In this document: one piece after another, positions 53,267 to 64,000 of the stretch
Layout: each line of letters begins with the position of its first letter
Position numbering within the stretch: position 1 is the stretch's first letter
Origin: Turritopsis dohrnii
Lineage: Eukaryota > Cnidaria > Hydrozoa > Anthoathecata > Oceaniidae
Direction: 5' to 3'
DNA: 64,000 bases
Assembly (NCBI GenBank): GCA_027922465.2
Contig: BQMF02000270.1
Coordinates: 62,001 to 126,000, forward strand
The notes under the pieces: model-generated
The model's database searches: none
The model's input: only the letters and a program-made list of their open reading frames with translations
What the model was told of the DNA's origin: nothing
Position numbers and translations under genes: made by a program

Positions 53267-56200
53267 GGGTGTAAAGATTTGAAAATTGGGAGGAAGATGT
53301 GCTTCTGCACACTTGACACGCTCGTTTTTCTATGTCTGTCAAATGAATGTCGGTCTGTGAGTGCCAACACGGGTCAAATCACTTCATATAACGCAACCCT
53401 TACCCCCGTTGGCAAATTTGCTGAAAATCTCTATGAAAGAGTGCATTTCCAAAGAAACATACACACTGTTAACATAAAAATGCTCTTTGTCGCAGGGACG
53501 ATTTCTTCCCACTGGGTAATGTTTGACAAGAAACGTTGATGATCGAATCAATATGCAAACAAAAAAGATCTAACTGTGATCTGATCCTGCATGACATGAG
53601 TCCAGAATTCTTTGAAGAGCTATAGATTATGACAGTTGTTCAGACCACCCTTATTAAGAAGAGTGTCACCTGTTATGTTCTTTATCTGGAAATACAAATA
53701 CTGTAATTTTCTGAATTTGTGAATGTCTTTAGGGCTATAGATGTTTCCTTTCCTGTTGCAGAAAAACCTCCATTTTTAGTGAGATAGAAGGATTGCTGTA
53801 TTTCTTGCCCATTCGAGGTCCGTCTTTAATTGACTTACCAAAAATATGTCGTCCATATATACCATCGCAAGGAAGTTCAATCTCCTTGGTACTGCTGGCT
53901 ATTTTCTTAAGCTTTGTGAAAATAAAGAGACTTGACCTAGTCAAAAGTAATAGCACAGAGACAGAGGGAGCCTTTCCACTGAAACCTCAGATAATTTTTG
54001 GACTTTGTGCGTTGCATGCTAAAGTCAACATGAAATATTGAAATTTACCTGCAAGTGGAACTATTTACAGAGGCTCTGGAAAAACTATTGTCACTGATAG
54101 ATGAACTTTCAAATTGTTCCAGAATGAAAGGACTGACCAAGCAAATGAATAGTTTAATCCGTGCATTGTACATAAGTACATAAGTCTTCTGTAGTGAATT
54201 TAGTGATATCTGGATCCTTCCTGTTTAGCACCATCCATAATCGATACAAACTATTACTTGAAGTGTTTTTCATGAAGGCGTTTAAAAGTATATTATAAAT
54301 AATTTTCTGCTTGTTTCTTCTTCTCATCTTGCATAGAATCTAAAATTTGGTCCAACTCATCACAGGGTAGATGCTGGAAAGCGTTGGCTTTTTTCATGTA
54401 GGAGTTTCTCCTTAATCTCTTTGTCTTGAATATGACTATTGAGCTTGTCATTGATACATCAATTGTAAGATAAAAAATGTTCTTTTTGTGATGTGATTAT
54501 TTCGAAACAATTGCTTGAAAACTTAGGTTCCAGAGATTTTGTTTGCTCAGAGGTATTAACACTTGCGTTCTACTCTCCTTTCTCCTGTACCGCATCGTCG
54601 TTTCATCTTCTTAGATTCAGTCCCTGATACAGGTATAGGTTCTTCCTGTAGATTAATATCCTGATATTATGATATAGTTTCTATGACAACTTTTGGTGTT
54701 TCGTCTTGAGGTTGATTGATGAAGGTGTTGTTTGTTCCATGGCCATTTTCCTCCTCCTTTTGAGCTTCATTATTGTCTATTACCTTTAAGAACAATCACG
54801 AGGTTAAAGTATATAAATTTCTTGACTTCGCCTTCATTTTGACACAAGTTAAGGCTGGAGAATCTATGAGGGTATAATTATGAACACCCTTATTGAAATA
54901 ACTCTTGTTATAAATATCAAATAACCCGAATGTTAGGGTTTTGTGTCCTTTGTTCTGAGCGAACTGAGAACAGTGAGAATTATGGGATAGATGGCCGTAC
55001 AACATGTACGGAGATTTCCCGAAGTAAAATCTTCATGACACAGCCAATCGTTGGTTAAACTCATTTGTTTTTCTTTTAAATATTTCTCAGCTACTTGTTG
55101 TCACACTCTTCTTATGATGATCAAACGAAAGATTGAGACTACTGACGTCAACACACTGAAACCCTCACCCAATCGAATTTCCATGTGTCTTTGAAATGTG
55201 AAACGATCGTTGTATGAATAAAGCAGCTGCTTTAAAACTTTGGAATAAATTAATCAGTTGCTCATTTCTATTAATTGATTTTTTGATTGATTGAGCCATC
55301 TTGTAAAAAATTAGGTTCCAGGACCAATTATGAAACATCTAAAAAAGACTTTTATGTAACCTATAGGCCTCAGATCTAAGATTTTCCAGGTGAAATATAC
55401 GGCGTTTTGGTTATAGTGAAAAACATATGTCAAATATTTTTGGTTCCAAGGCCCTACTTGATCCACCCAAAACGGGTAGAGAAAGGATTTTTATTGAACT
55501 CAAGATCTAAAATTTGCAGGTTATTATCTTTGATACTTGTATATAATAAAAAACATTCGTCTGACGAACATTCCTGATACTAAAGACGCGTCTGAAACCA
55601 AGACCTTGTTCATCGCCCTCATTATTATTATAATCTCCTTTTCCGGTTGCGTAGTTCTGTTACAATGAACTATCTGCAGATTAAAATTCCTTGAAGTCGA
55701 CAAACTCTACACCATGAAAATATGACGGTCTGAAATTTTTAGATAAATGATTTGTTATAGCTTATTTTCTAGCTCCATTGCACGTAAAATCCATTCATTT
55801 TTGTTTTTATTCACTTTGTAGTAGTTAGATACGCATGCGCTACTTGTTTTTTGCGGAGATATCAGATGCCTGCCCCCTGAAAAAAATAATTTCAAAATCA
55901 AGATTCGTCTTGTACGGTTGTGGTTGCAACTGACGCATTGGGCTAAGGGTCATCTTCTGGAAATATTTTTCAAATTTTCGATTCTAACGTTAGCGAAAGT
56001 TTTGAAACTTTTCAGGTCGTGAAAGAGGATGGCGACAGTTATATTGATATTCTTTGAAGTTTTTGTACAATGTGAATATGTCTTTTTCCCACAATCTTTC
56101 GTAAAGATTTTAAGGAACAGAAAACAGTGTTGTTTGAAGTCTGCTTTCATCTCATCTTTCATTTTGCCGCCCTCTAATGAACAAAGTGTTAATTAACCCC

Positions 56201-56884
56201 TATGAGAAGTTGCAAGGATACCCACGGTACTTCTAGTGTCTCAACTACGAATCTCAATTACCAAAACTATGACTAATGTTTCGATGTAGTAACTGCATCG
56301 CATTTGACATAATAATCAAGTCAAAATTTTAACGAAACTCGTGATTTCCGTTCTAAGATATTTATCATCGACATTTTGCAAACCCTATGCATCTTTGGTA
56401 GTATTCAATTGAACTGAAGCATGAAAAATCAATGTGAGCTTTGTTCTTCACGCAAAATTATAATCACAACGTGAAATTAACTCAAAATCAAGCTTTTAAT
56501 AGTATTCATAACTTGTGGATAGAAAAATAATTTTTCGTTATGAAAATCTAAATGGGTATTGACAGAGAAAAGTTAGTGAATCGAGGTTAGACTGACCAGG
56601 CAACAGATTAATAAGAAGCTAATGAGCATCCCTTTAACGAACTGAGAATGACACATTTGCTAAAATTCATTGTGAAAGAAGTTGACACACCACTGAGAAT
56701 ACACAACGCAAAAACATCATGAAGGGAAAACAATAAAACAAGAAAAGTAAATAAAAAAAATTAACTACAAGAAAAACAAAACACACCATAACAAGATTTT
56801 AAGAACTCGAGAAAAGACAAAAATATCAATTAACAAAAATTAAAAAATAACCGCCACCTACCAACAGTCACTTATAAAGTAAAG
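53267..56884. other. Region without a firmly supported gene; possible decayed coding pieces on the minus strand
   Basis: Three minus-strand stretches have coding-like composition but no recognised family: about 54800-54560 (acidic then basic, NEAQKEEENGHGTNN to TGERRVERKC, with one in-frame stop), about 54440-54297 (RRNSYMKKANAFQHLPCDEL, ending AENYL and a stop, preceded by a possible acceptor TATTCAAG) and 53956-53735 (LPCDGIYGRHIFGKSIKDG). They could be exons of one damaged gene or unrelated. The rest is AT-rich and empty. Confidence 0.35.
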
Positions 56885-58378
56885 TTACAAAAAGTGTCTT
56901 TTAGGTATTCCGCAATCAGAATTAACCGGTACACCATTCGTTTCCACATCAACTTTTGACTTCGTTTTATTGATGAACACACTGTTTGGAGATCTGAAGC
57001 TTGGATCTTCGTCGAAATAATTGAACGGTTTTAAAAATACTGAAAATTGATTCCCCACTGTTGGAGTTAAGGGAAAATCTTCAGCGCACGGAATATGGAG
57101 TCCCCCTATTGGTATCCACAACACAAGGTCTTCATTCTCGATGTTGTCGTCATCTGATATGAATGTATCAAACGAGCAACGTGCTTTCTCGTACATGGGA
57201 AATGAATTAAACATACAGCTTCCATATCGTTCGGTTTCCTTAAACTTTGAGACACTTAGTTGATATTTGGACCATTGTGTTGCGGAGGTACCTGGATCGT
57301 CGTCAGGGTAGATTTGTTTAACCATGTGTATTGGCAGAATTCGATATCCACGAACATTGTCATATTTATTTTTGTAATGGTCATTATACAAAATGTAGTA
57401 TTTCGGTTGATCAAAATCATAATGGATGGTTGCGTTCAACTCAGTTGTTCTTTTGTTTTCAACGATATACTTGTTGTACACTGGTTTCAAATCCCAATCA
57501 TTTTGAAATTTTCTCAGTTTTAAATCAACTGTTTTAAAACTGTTTTTTGTTCCCAGAATATCTAAGTCAACCTTAAACAACATAAAGTGATCGTGAATTC
57601 CTCCAAGGAAATTGTTTTTGACCTCATACCCATAGAACTTACTGTATTCCTGGTGAAATGGTGAAACGATTAAGTGTCCAGTAGTCGTAGTTTTCACTTC
57701 TATTACACCGTTTTGATGAAAAATGAAATCTTGGATGTAATCGTAATGGAGAAAATCTAAGATATTTCGAACGACTAATGCTGAGTCTGTCATTCCAGTG
57801 AAGAGAAAACCTTCTTCTGACGTAGCATGATGGTGTCGACGTAGCGGCATGGACGGATTACTCTCAAATACACATATAGCGTCTTTGATTAATGATACTG
57901 TTTTAGAGGTATGGAGAAGATAATCCATGTATATTGCATGGTGTGGGCAATCCAGCCCATGTATCAAAGACTTACTGTTACCTAAGTACCAAGTGCTATC
58001 CAAGATTCGAACTGAATTATGGTTTGGGTTTCCCGTCGAATAGAATGACGATGCTTCTTGAAGGCTGATTTCAAAGGCAATTCGTGTGTTATTGTAGCGC
58101 ACATCATACAAAGCCGGTCCCGAAGACATATGAATCAAATAATTGAACCCCCAATCAAAATATTTTATTTTTTTGCCTTGAATAGAGAAACGAGGACCTT
58201 GCGGCGATACTAAGATGGGTTCTCCAGAAGAAAAATAGTTCAACAGAGTACCTCGTGTCTTCAGGTTCTCTTGTGTAACTTTTGGTATTTTGATAATCTT
58301 AAGTTTGTTTTTCCTGTAAAGATCCATTAAACTTTCAATGTTTTTATACGCAGTGAGATGATAAAATACCTATAAAAG
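56885..58378 (-). CDS. Copper amine oxidase, large 3' exon (catalytic domain)
   Basis: Copper amine oxidases oxidise primary amines using copper and a topaquinone made from an active-site Tyr. Numbering from Met at 58327 (480 residues): ALYDVRYNNTRIAFEISLQE (72-91), catalytic-base Asp110 (RILDSTWYLG), LDCPHHAIYMD, ICVFESNPSMPLRRHHH, the cofactor Tyr195 (LHYDYIQDF), copper ligands His245 and His247 (GGIHDHFM) and His411 (GLHIPCAEDFP), and the closing FLKPFNYFDEDPSF. Thus all expected residues are present, but the Asn before the cofactor Tyr (N-Y-[DE] in the family) is His. An acceptor (TTTTATAG at 58379) and in-frame codons before the Met indicate an exon that starts upstream. The N2/N3 domains and signal peptide were not found before the window end. 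It is one of two apparent host genes. Confidence 0.87.
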
Positions 58379-60030
58379 ATAAAAGTTAAGAATATGTCCA
58401 GGAGACTATTTTTTTTATGTGCCCAACTTCGATGATTGACGTTTGTGGTTAAAAGATAAACATGTATAAATCCTATAATAACCTTATTTGAGATGATATG
58501 CAATCGAGAGAAAAAATTATCGACTCTTCTAGAACGCATTGTGTTTTGTCATGAGTACTTTCCGCGACAAAGTAAAAATTAAGGTGTGAGTAAGGGAAAA
58601 ATCATTGACTTTTTTGAAAAAAAGTTTTTTTGCACATCAGGATGAAAGGAACTCTGAATTTTCCAATGGTGAAACTATTTTTTCAGGAAGTGGATGGGAA
58701 GTCCGTTTATTTTCCAAAACTGTTGTATTAGCGGCTAATTTGTGTACATTAAAGACCATGAAAAAATAAAACATATTGATCATGTTGCGTATTGATCCTT
58801 TTGTTTCAAAATTCCGTTTCATAAATAATTAATTAGTTCACGCAATAAAGAAAAATCTTTAAAGCTGTTTTTTTTCAGTGTTCACATTTCGTGTCAGAGC
58901 CACTTACGTTTGATGTTCCATTTACAAAACTAAAAAAGCTCTGACAGTGAGACTTGGCTTACTGAAAAGCTGAAGGGTAGATCTAAAAACGTTTTTTTTT
59001 TTATCTTTTTAATTTGAACAGAATATGAGTTATAGTCTTGAAAGCAAAAAAAATGAAAACAGAAAACGATACTTTTGAGAAATTGAAAATAACTCTGAAA
59101 ATAATTTATTTGAGTAAAAAAAGAAAAAACCGTTTTTTACTCTATCTCTTGTGATTACAAAAGTGTAAAAAACATAAGTTAAACTTAACTCGTTTTGTAA
59201 ATGGAGCTACGTTTTTACAACAAGGTTCGTTTTCTTTGACTCGTTCTAAAATCTTACATTTTTAGTTTACCTTAAAATTTTTAACATGGGCTTTTAGAGA
59301 TGTAAATAAGCTTTCCAAAAATGTATCATACTTGATATAAACATATTCCTGTCAAAGGAATTAATTAAAAAACAAAAACACGTTTTTTTCCCTTACTCAC
59401 ACCTTAACATGAAAAGTCACAGTTAGACGGAGAAACTGTATGCATTGCATAAAACTGTAAGGCAAAATAATCTAACAGAGATATCTGGTATACTAAAACA
59501 TTTTCGTTGTCTTTTGAGAGATGTCTCCATGGGTTCGTTATTGCATCGATTTTTTTCATATATCAATTTATGCACCCTTCATTACTTGTTTGGTATGCAC
59601 CGCGTTTTCATGAAAAGACATGAAAGCAATATTGTTTTTCTGATGTGTGTCGAAAACCTGTTATTTACCGTTGTTTTGTTCCATGATCAAATTTGCAGAT
59701 CTTTAGACTGGTTTTCTGAGTACGTAATAAATAAAACCCATATATGAAGTATTTGATTTTTTCAACCACTTTCCTTTACAAGGACGTTTTTTACGCAAAC
59801 ACAGGATTTTCATGGGTTGCCGCCCTGTAAGTAGCAATGTTGTACAAACCAAATATTCCAATATTAAGTGACATCAAATATAATATATACAAGTTTGTTC
59901 CTAACTATCGATAAAAGCGTGGATATGATAAGCGAAGCATCATTGTTACTGAATATGCTAAATGGTTCGAATCCCTGCTGTTCAAAATTACAAGGTTTTT
60001 CGATAAGAGATATGAAAGACGTTCTAGTGA
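58379..60030. other. Upstream (intronic?) region of the amine oxidase, no exon identified
   Basis: AT-rich with many A/T runs. The phrase AAGGTGTGAGTAAGGGAAAAA (58580-58600, shorter in the repeat) has an inverse counterpart at about 59388-59407 (TTTCCCTTACTCACACCTTA), suggesting that a short transposon-like unit spans 58580-59407. I saw no open frame in it with a domain. Confidence 0.45.
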
Positions 60031-60039
60031 CATCTTCGT

Positions 60040-60830
60040 ATGGTTCAGTGCGTAAGACTATCCACTGAAAGTCATTGTAGTCCTTGCGAAACCACTGGTT
60101 CGTTATTTCTCATGAATCAATTTGAGAGAAACTTAAACTTTCCATTTAAAATACATACCTTTACTTGAACAGACTGAAAACATTCCTCTCCTGATATCTG
60201 TCAGTGGTATAATGTGGTAAAATCAAGGATCGATTCTTTGAATTAACTGCATCGGTGTTTCAAACCACTTCACGGTACATACGATAGATTTCTCATTTAA
60301 TTAACATACACGTGAACAATAACTTCAAAAACATTCGTTGACAGTACGTGATTGAGTAGGAAGCTGTCGTGGCTGGTTCGAAACCTATTCGAAGCATATC
60401 ACCATAAGTGGTAAAGTTCGTAATTCCCGATCTTTATTAATTTCGTAGGTTCACTGAGATGCATCAAGTACGTTTCACTTAGTGTCAGTCCTTCAATGGC
60501 GCAGTGGATAAAGTGTTGGTCTCTGGAAGTCGCTAAGTGGCTATAGTAAGTGGTTCGATACCAGTGCTGGTAAAACCTCTTCACAAACTGAGAGACCTTT
60601 CCGAACCATATCATTACATGCAGTGAAGTTCTCAAAGCTTTGCTCATTTCAAGGGCTACTAACCCACCAACTCTTAACTGAAAGACATAAAGTTCATTTC
60701 ATTAAATATCCGTGCCTCAATGGCGCAGTCGGTAAGGTGATGGTAAGTATCTGTGCAGGTTAATATAGTAAGTGGTTCGATACCAGTGCAGGTAAAACAT
60801 TCTCATAAACTGAGAATTTCGCAAAGGTAG
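60040..60830 (+). repeat. Degenerate tandem units of about 220 bp with tRNA-like A and B boxes
   Basis: Two clear units have an A box TGGCGCAGT-GG (60497-60508 and 60721-60732) and a B box GGTTCGATACC (60552-60562 and 60774-60784), so their period is about 222-224 bp. Each B box is followed by a small hairpin of the type TTCTCA...ACTGAGAA. Earlier partial units have a B-box-like GGTTCGAAACC at 60375-60385 and a TTCTCATG hairpin at about 60112. The blocks CGAA-CATATCA and AAGTTC between them also recur. They resemble leucine/serine-type tRNA heads but do not fold as intact tRNAs. Confidence 0.6.
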
Positions 60831-60975
60831 TAACTTACCCAATCGTGAATGAGATCAAAGGTCCTCATCTGAATTCGCAGCCATCAAGAATAGTGTGGTA
60901 TAGAGATAGGTAAGACTAACTTGCGGTTGAACGCAAGTACAGGTGTCACAACAGCAAAGAACACTGACATTCTCA

Positions 60976-61063
60976 CTAAAAACTTGCAAGTTGAATATAG
61001 TCTTTGCTGATATTAGTACATCACAATATCAGCAAAGCCTTTATTCAACTTGCAAGTTTTTAG
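60976..61063. repeat. Near-perfect 39-bp inverted repeat with a 10-base loop (hairpin)
   Basis: The left arm (60976-61014, CTAAAAACTTGCAAGTTGAA...) and the right arm (61025-61063) pair at 37 of 39 positions and enclose the loop AGTACATCAC. Weaker pairing extends about eight bases further out. It could be a microRNA-type precursor, a very short MITE, or a cruciform-forming palindrome. Confidence 0.8.
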
Positions 61064-63278
61064 TCGGAATGATATGTTAGAGATTACAAGAACTTGCAGA
61101 AGCGCTCGCCTGCTTGTTGAAAAATGGCAACGCAATAGATCATGCTTGTAGCCTTACTAACAAACGTTGTATCATTCACAGCTTAATTAAGATTCTATCA
61201 AGGGAATTTCTCGCTGATGATTTGTATACATACACAAAGGTTATGTTTTAGGAAACGTTACAAAAGGCTTTTGCAATGTAGACGAAACTGAAGAAAATTA
61301 CGTTGCTGAAGTGTATGTGGGCCGTCTATTATCATGGTCCACTGTAGAAAACTGTGAGACCAACAAACAAAAACATTCAAGGCACAATCTCACCATAATG
61401 AAGATGTATTCAGAAAGAAATAAACTACATTTGTTTTCGTTTCAAAAACATAGCTTTTGGAAACTTTTTAAGTGTTTTTAAGAGCATCTACAAACACAAA
61501 TTATTTCGAAATCAAAACATCTATTTCAGTGCAGGTTGAGATCTCTTCAAAAATCTCTTTTAAAAGAGTTTTCCAGGGTTTTTATGAAACATGTTTAGTA
61601 ATTGTTTGGCTAAGCTTTTTCTATCAGGCATTTCTTGAAACTTTTCTTCAAAAATTGGGAATCAGTGAGGAAAAATTGCTATGATTAATTACTTAAGGAT
61701 ATAAAGATCTCGTGTGATTTACATGGAAAAATTTTTTTTTTTACTGATTTAATTCCTTGAGGAAATGCATTATTAATTATTTATCTAGCTGGACAAGAAA
61801 AGTTTTGTTTATTTTAGGTACTACGATAAAATGTTACGTGTACGTCGTGCGACAAACAATTTGGATTGCAAGATTCTCATATCAAACAACAAAGAAAGAC
61901 ATTTACAAAACAAAAATAACTTGTTACATAGCACTGATGATCTTGTTTTAACGAAAAGCTTCTGCTTCATTTTAAAACTTGTTTTTTTCTTTATTTATTT
62001 GATATTTTGATACTGGCAAATGTTTAATCACTATATAAAACAACGTTGATGTTTTAGATGTACAAAAATGTGTAAAAGAAAAATTTGTCAAATCAGTCCA
62101 CTGAGGACTACTTTTTGTTGTTGTTTTGTTTTTTGTTTGTTTGTTTTTTTAACATGCTTTAGGTGTGCTAAGTGTAGTTTCCATAATGCACTTTTTAAAT
62201 CGGAAGAATGTTAGAACAGTTTTCACCGAATTTAAACCTTTTTCATATTATTTTTTGTATAATCTAATTTTTGTAATAGAACATCAACATTCTCGGAATG
62301 CTACCCTTTAAATACAAAACCCCTTAAACATCACAAACGCGTGTTTACGTAAGAGGAATAAGGATCGCAAATTTTTCCGGGAAAACGGATTAGCTTAATT
62401 AATTTTGTATGATGATTATGAGGAAGAAAAATGACTTTCGTCTTCAGTATTCTTCACAGGTGTTTTTGTAGCCTAAAATGTCAGTTTGTCTCTGTGCGTT
62501 GTTTTTCTAAGTTCTCAAAGCTAAAGCCAATATATTATGATCATCATTTTGTCAATTAAGATGCCAAACGAATGCTCATCAAATAAACGAAGCAATTGCA
62601 AAAATCTATTTCAAAAACACAAGAACACGACATCATGACATCATCACGACATCATCGTCATTTTTTTGTTTTTCACCTCATGTTTGTTTGCAATTCATTT
62701 TCATACTTATATTTGACATGCTTTTTTAAAAGAGAATGTCTATTTACTTTTATCAAAATATGGTAGCTTAATATTTATTTCGATCAAAATGATAAAAACA
62801 AGATTATATGATGGAATGGAAACATCATGCTTACTGTTTCAATTTAAAAGCGCTTAGAAACTGAAAATATTTTGACAAATAAAATTATCCTACAGTTTGA
62901 AATAGATGTTGGCTTTCAATAAAATCGTTTTTAGTAGCTATGAAAACATGCATATAGGCATACTTTTCTAAATAACATCTCCATTATATCACACGCATAA
63001 AGCCCACTCCTCTCAAGCGCGTTTGGTCCACGAATCGTCATAGCTTACATGACAAAGACTGGCTCATTTTAGCATGTCATTATTTCCCCCTGACATGCTA
63101 ACACATACACGCGGGGGGTTCAGCAACATAAAATTCTTACGTCCCTTCTTAGCAGAGCTACTCACAACAGCTTGTAACGTTTATAAGGTCCCTCCCAGAC
63201 ATCCTACCCATACCTCTTGATAGAATCATAACTTAAGACAGTGAGACACATTGTTTGAAAGTGCAGCAGCAAGCATAA
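61064..63278. other. AT-rich stretch without a supported gene
   Basis: No domain-bearing open frame was found on either strand. A TTTG/TTTTG-rich run lies at about 62110-62150, and ATCA-TCATGACATC repeats (TCATGACATCATCACGACAT) occur at about 62634-62660. Confidence 0.45.
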
Positions 63279-63391
63279 AGAATTGCATTACCATTTTTTC
63301 ACAGACAGTTTTATAAGCATATTAGTCCATTCCAATTTTGTTGACAGCTTCGTTTGACGATTAGATAACCAGATCATTCGTATTTCGTATC
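63279..63391 (+). repeat. Direct repeat, first copy
   Basis: A 113-bp segment (from the AAGAATT-CATTACCATTTTT block through CATTCGTATTTCGTATC) recurs in the same orientation 609 bases downstream at 63888-64000 with only a few changes. Confidence 0.88.
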
Positions 63392-63887
63392 GACCATGTG
63401 CTGGTTTTGATATGTTCGGTTTTCGTTATTTGGCAGATCGACCTCATCCGAAGAAAGATTTGAACGTATTATGTTTCGCCCTGAAAAATGATGATTTAAG
63501 TATTGACAATGTTATGCAGTCCAATAGTCGTTGAAAAACATGTAATTACATTTCTTTCAAGATTTAAGCAGAACTGGGCAGATAAGGGTTGCCGCTATAA
63601 TGTTTGTAAACCTAAATTTCCCTAGGTGAAACACTTGTCTTTGCACATTTCTATGACTTTTCTTACTTTAATTTCCACCTATATCAACTCCTTGATTGCA
63701 ATTAAAAATCTTTTCTTATTTATTGTTTTGATAAACATTTGATAAGATGATTTTATAGGACATTTTTGAGAGTCATTTTCTGAGAACTTTAGGCAATAGG
63801 GCAAGGTCTGGAAGTGATATCCTCAGATTGTGTTTGTTTTCAGATGTTTTCTACACAACAATGTAAACAGGCACCTATCAAGTTAGA

Positions 63888-64000
63888 AGAATTCCATTAC
63901 CATTTTTTCACAGACAGTATTAGAAGCATATTAGTCCATTCCAATTTTGTTGACAGCTTCGTTTGACGATTAGATAACCAGATCATTCGTATTTCGTATC
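63888..64000 (+). repeat. Direct repeat, second copy (cut by the window edge)
   Basis: The sequence matches 63279-63391 with a constant offset of 609 bases; differences include G/C early in the repeat and TTTTATA versus TATTAGA. The copy continues beyond the window, so the repeat may be longer: an LTR pair, a tandem repeat with a 609-bp period or a segmental duplication all remain possible. Confidence 0.88.

Noticed and set aside
58637..58822. First exon with signal peptide for the copper amine oxidase
   Set aside because: A hydrophobic stretch after an internal Met is suggestive, but there is no convincing donor and no N-terminal amine oxidase domain follows.
1..64000. CRISPR arrays, operons or bacterial ribosome-binding sites
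   Set aside because: None seen; introns, SINEs and LTR elements show that this is eukaryotic DNA.

Overview
The window is AT-rich eukaryotic DNA: genes are sparse, introns are GT-AG, and most of the recognisable coding sequence belongs to transposable elements. The mix of elements (Penelope-like, BEL/Pao, ISL2EU, Helentron, Ginger-type, PIF/Harbinger, a Crypton-type recombinase, and a LINE with a C-terminal restriction-like endonuclease) together with a BTB gene and a copper amine oxidase gene points to an invertebrate animal. A cnidarian is my best guess, but it is an inference from protein style and not proven by the sequence.

Layout. 1-4144: two Penelope-like copies form a near-perfect inverted repeat cut by the left window edge. 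6531-12500: three tandem monomers of about 530-550 bp; the third is split first by a minus-strand LINE (7641 to about 11357) and again by a non-autonomous PIF/Harbinger element (11549-12325). 12724-18430: a decayed BEL/Pao retrotransposon with a tRNA-like insertion in its RNase H region. 18455-21898: a minus-strand BTB gene with one first exon and two alternative or duplicated last exons; a tRNA-derived SINE sits in its intron. 23808-24973: a LINE 3' fragment and an unrecognised broken ORF. 25481-29175 and 49392-53266: two complete but divergent ISL2EU-type transposons, each carrying a THAP-DDE transposase and a convergent SWIM/YqaJ nuclease between terminal inverted repeats. 34481-35728: an intact Crypton-type tyrosine recombinase. 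35980-38698: a PIF/Harbinger element with its transposase and its Myb/SANT-like partner. 38931 to about 45604: a broken Helentron (Rep, Pif1 helicase, C-terminal AP-type endonuclease), interrupted by a 1067-bp long-TIR MITE with a 4-bp target duplication. 47367-48811: a Ginger-type integrase remnant. 56885-58378: the large 3' exon of a copper amine oxidase gene. 60040-63999: degenerate tRNA-like tandem units, a long hairpin and a direct repeat that runs off the right edge.

How the parts relate. Only the BTB gene and the amine oxidase look like host genes. The rest is a record of nested insertions: tandem array, then LINE and Harbinger MITE; Helentron, then long-TIR MITE; BEL/Pao, then tRNA-like sequence. 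The most intact mobile units are the two ISL2EU elements, the Crypton recombinase and the Penelope pair (arms almost identical, hence young or an assembly product). Two decayed hammerhead-ribozyme-like motifs (31116-31158 and 32050-32090) suggest further, mostly eroded Penelope or related retroelement ends in the otherwise empty 29-34 kb interval.
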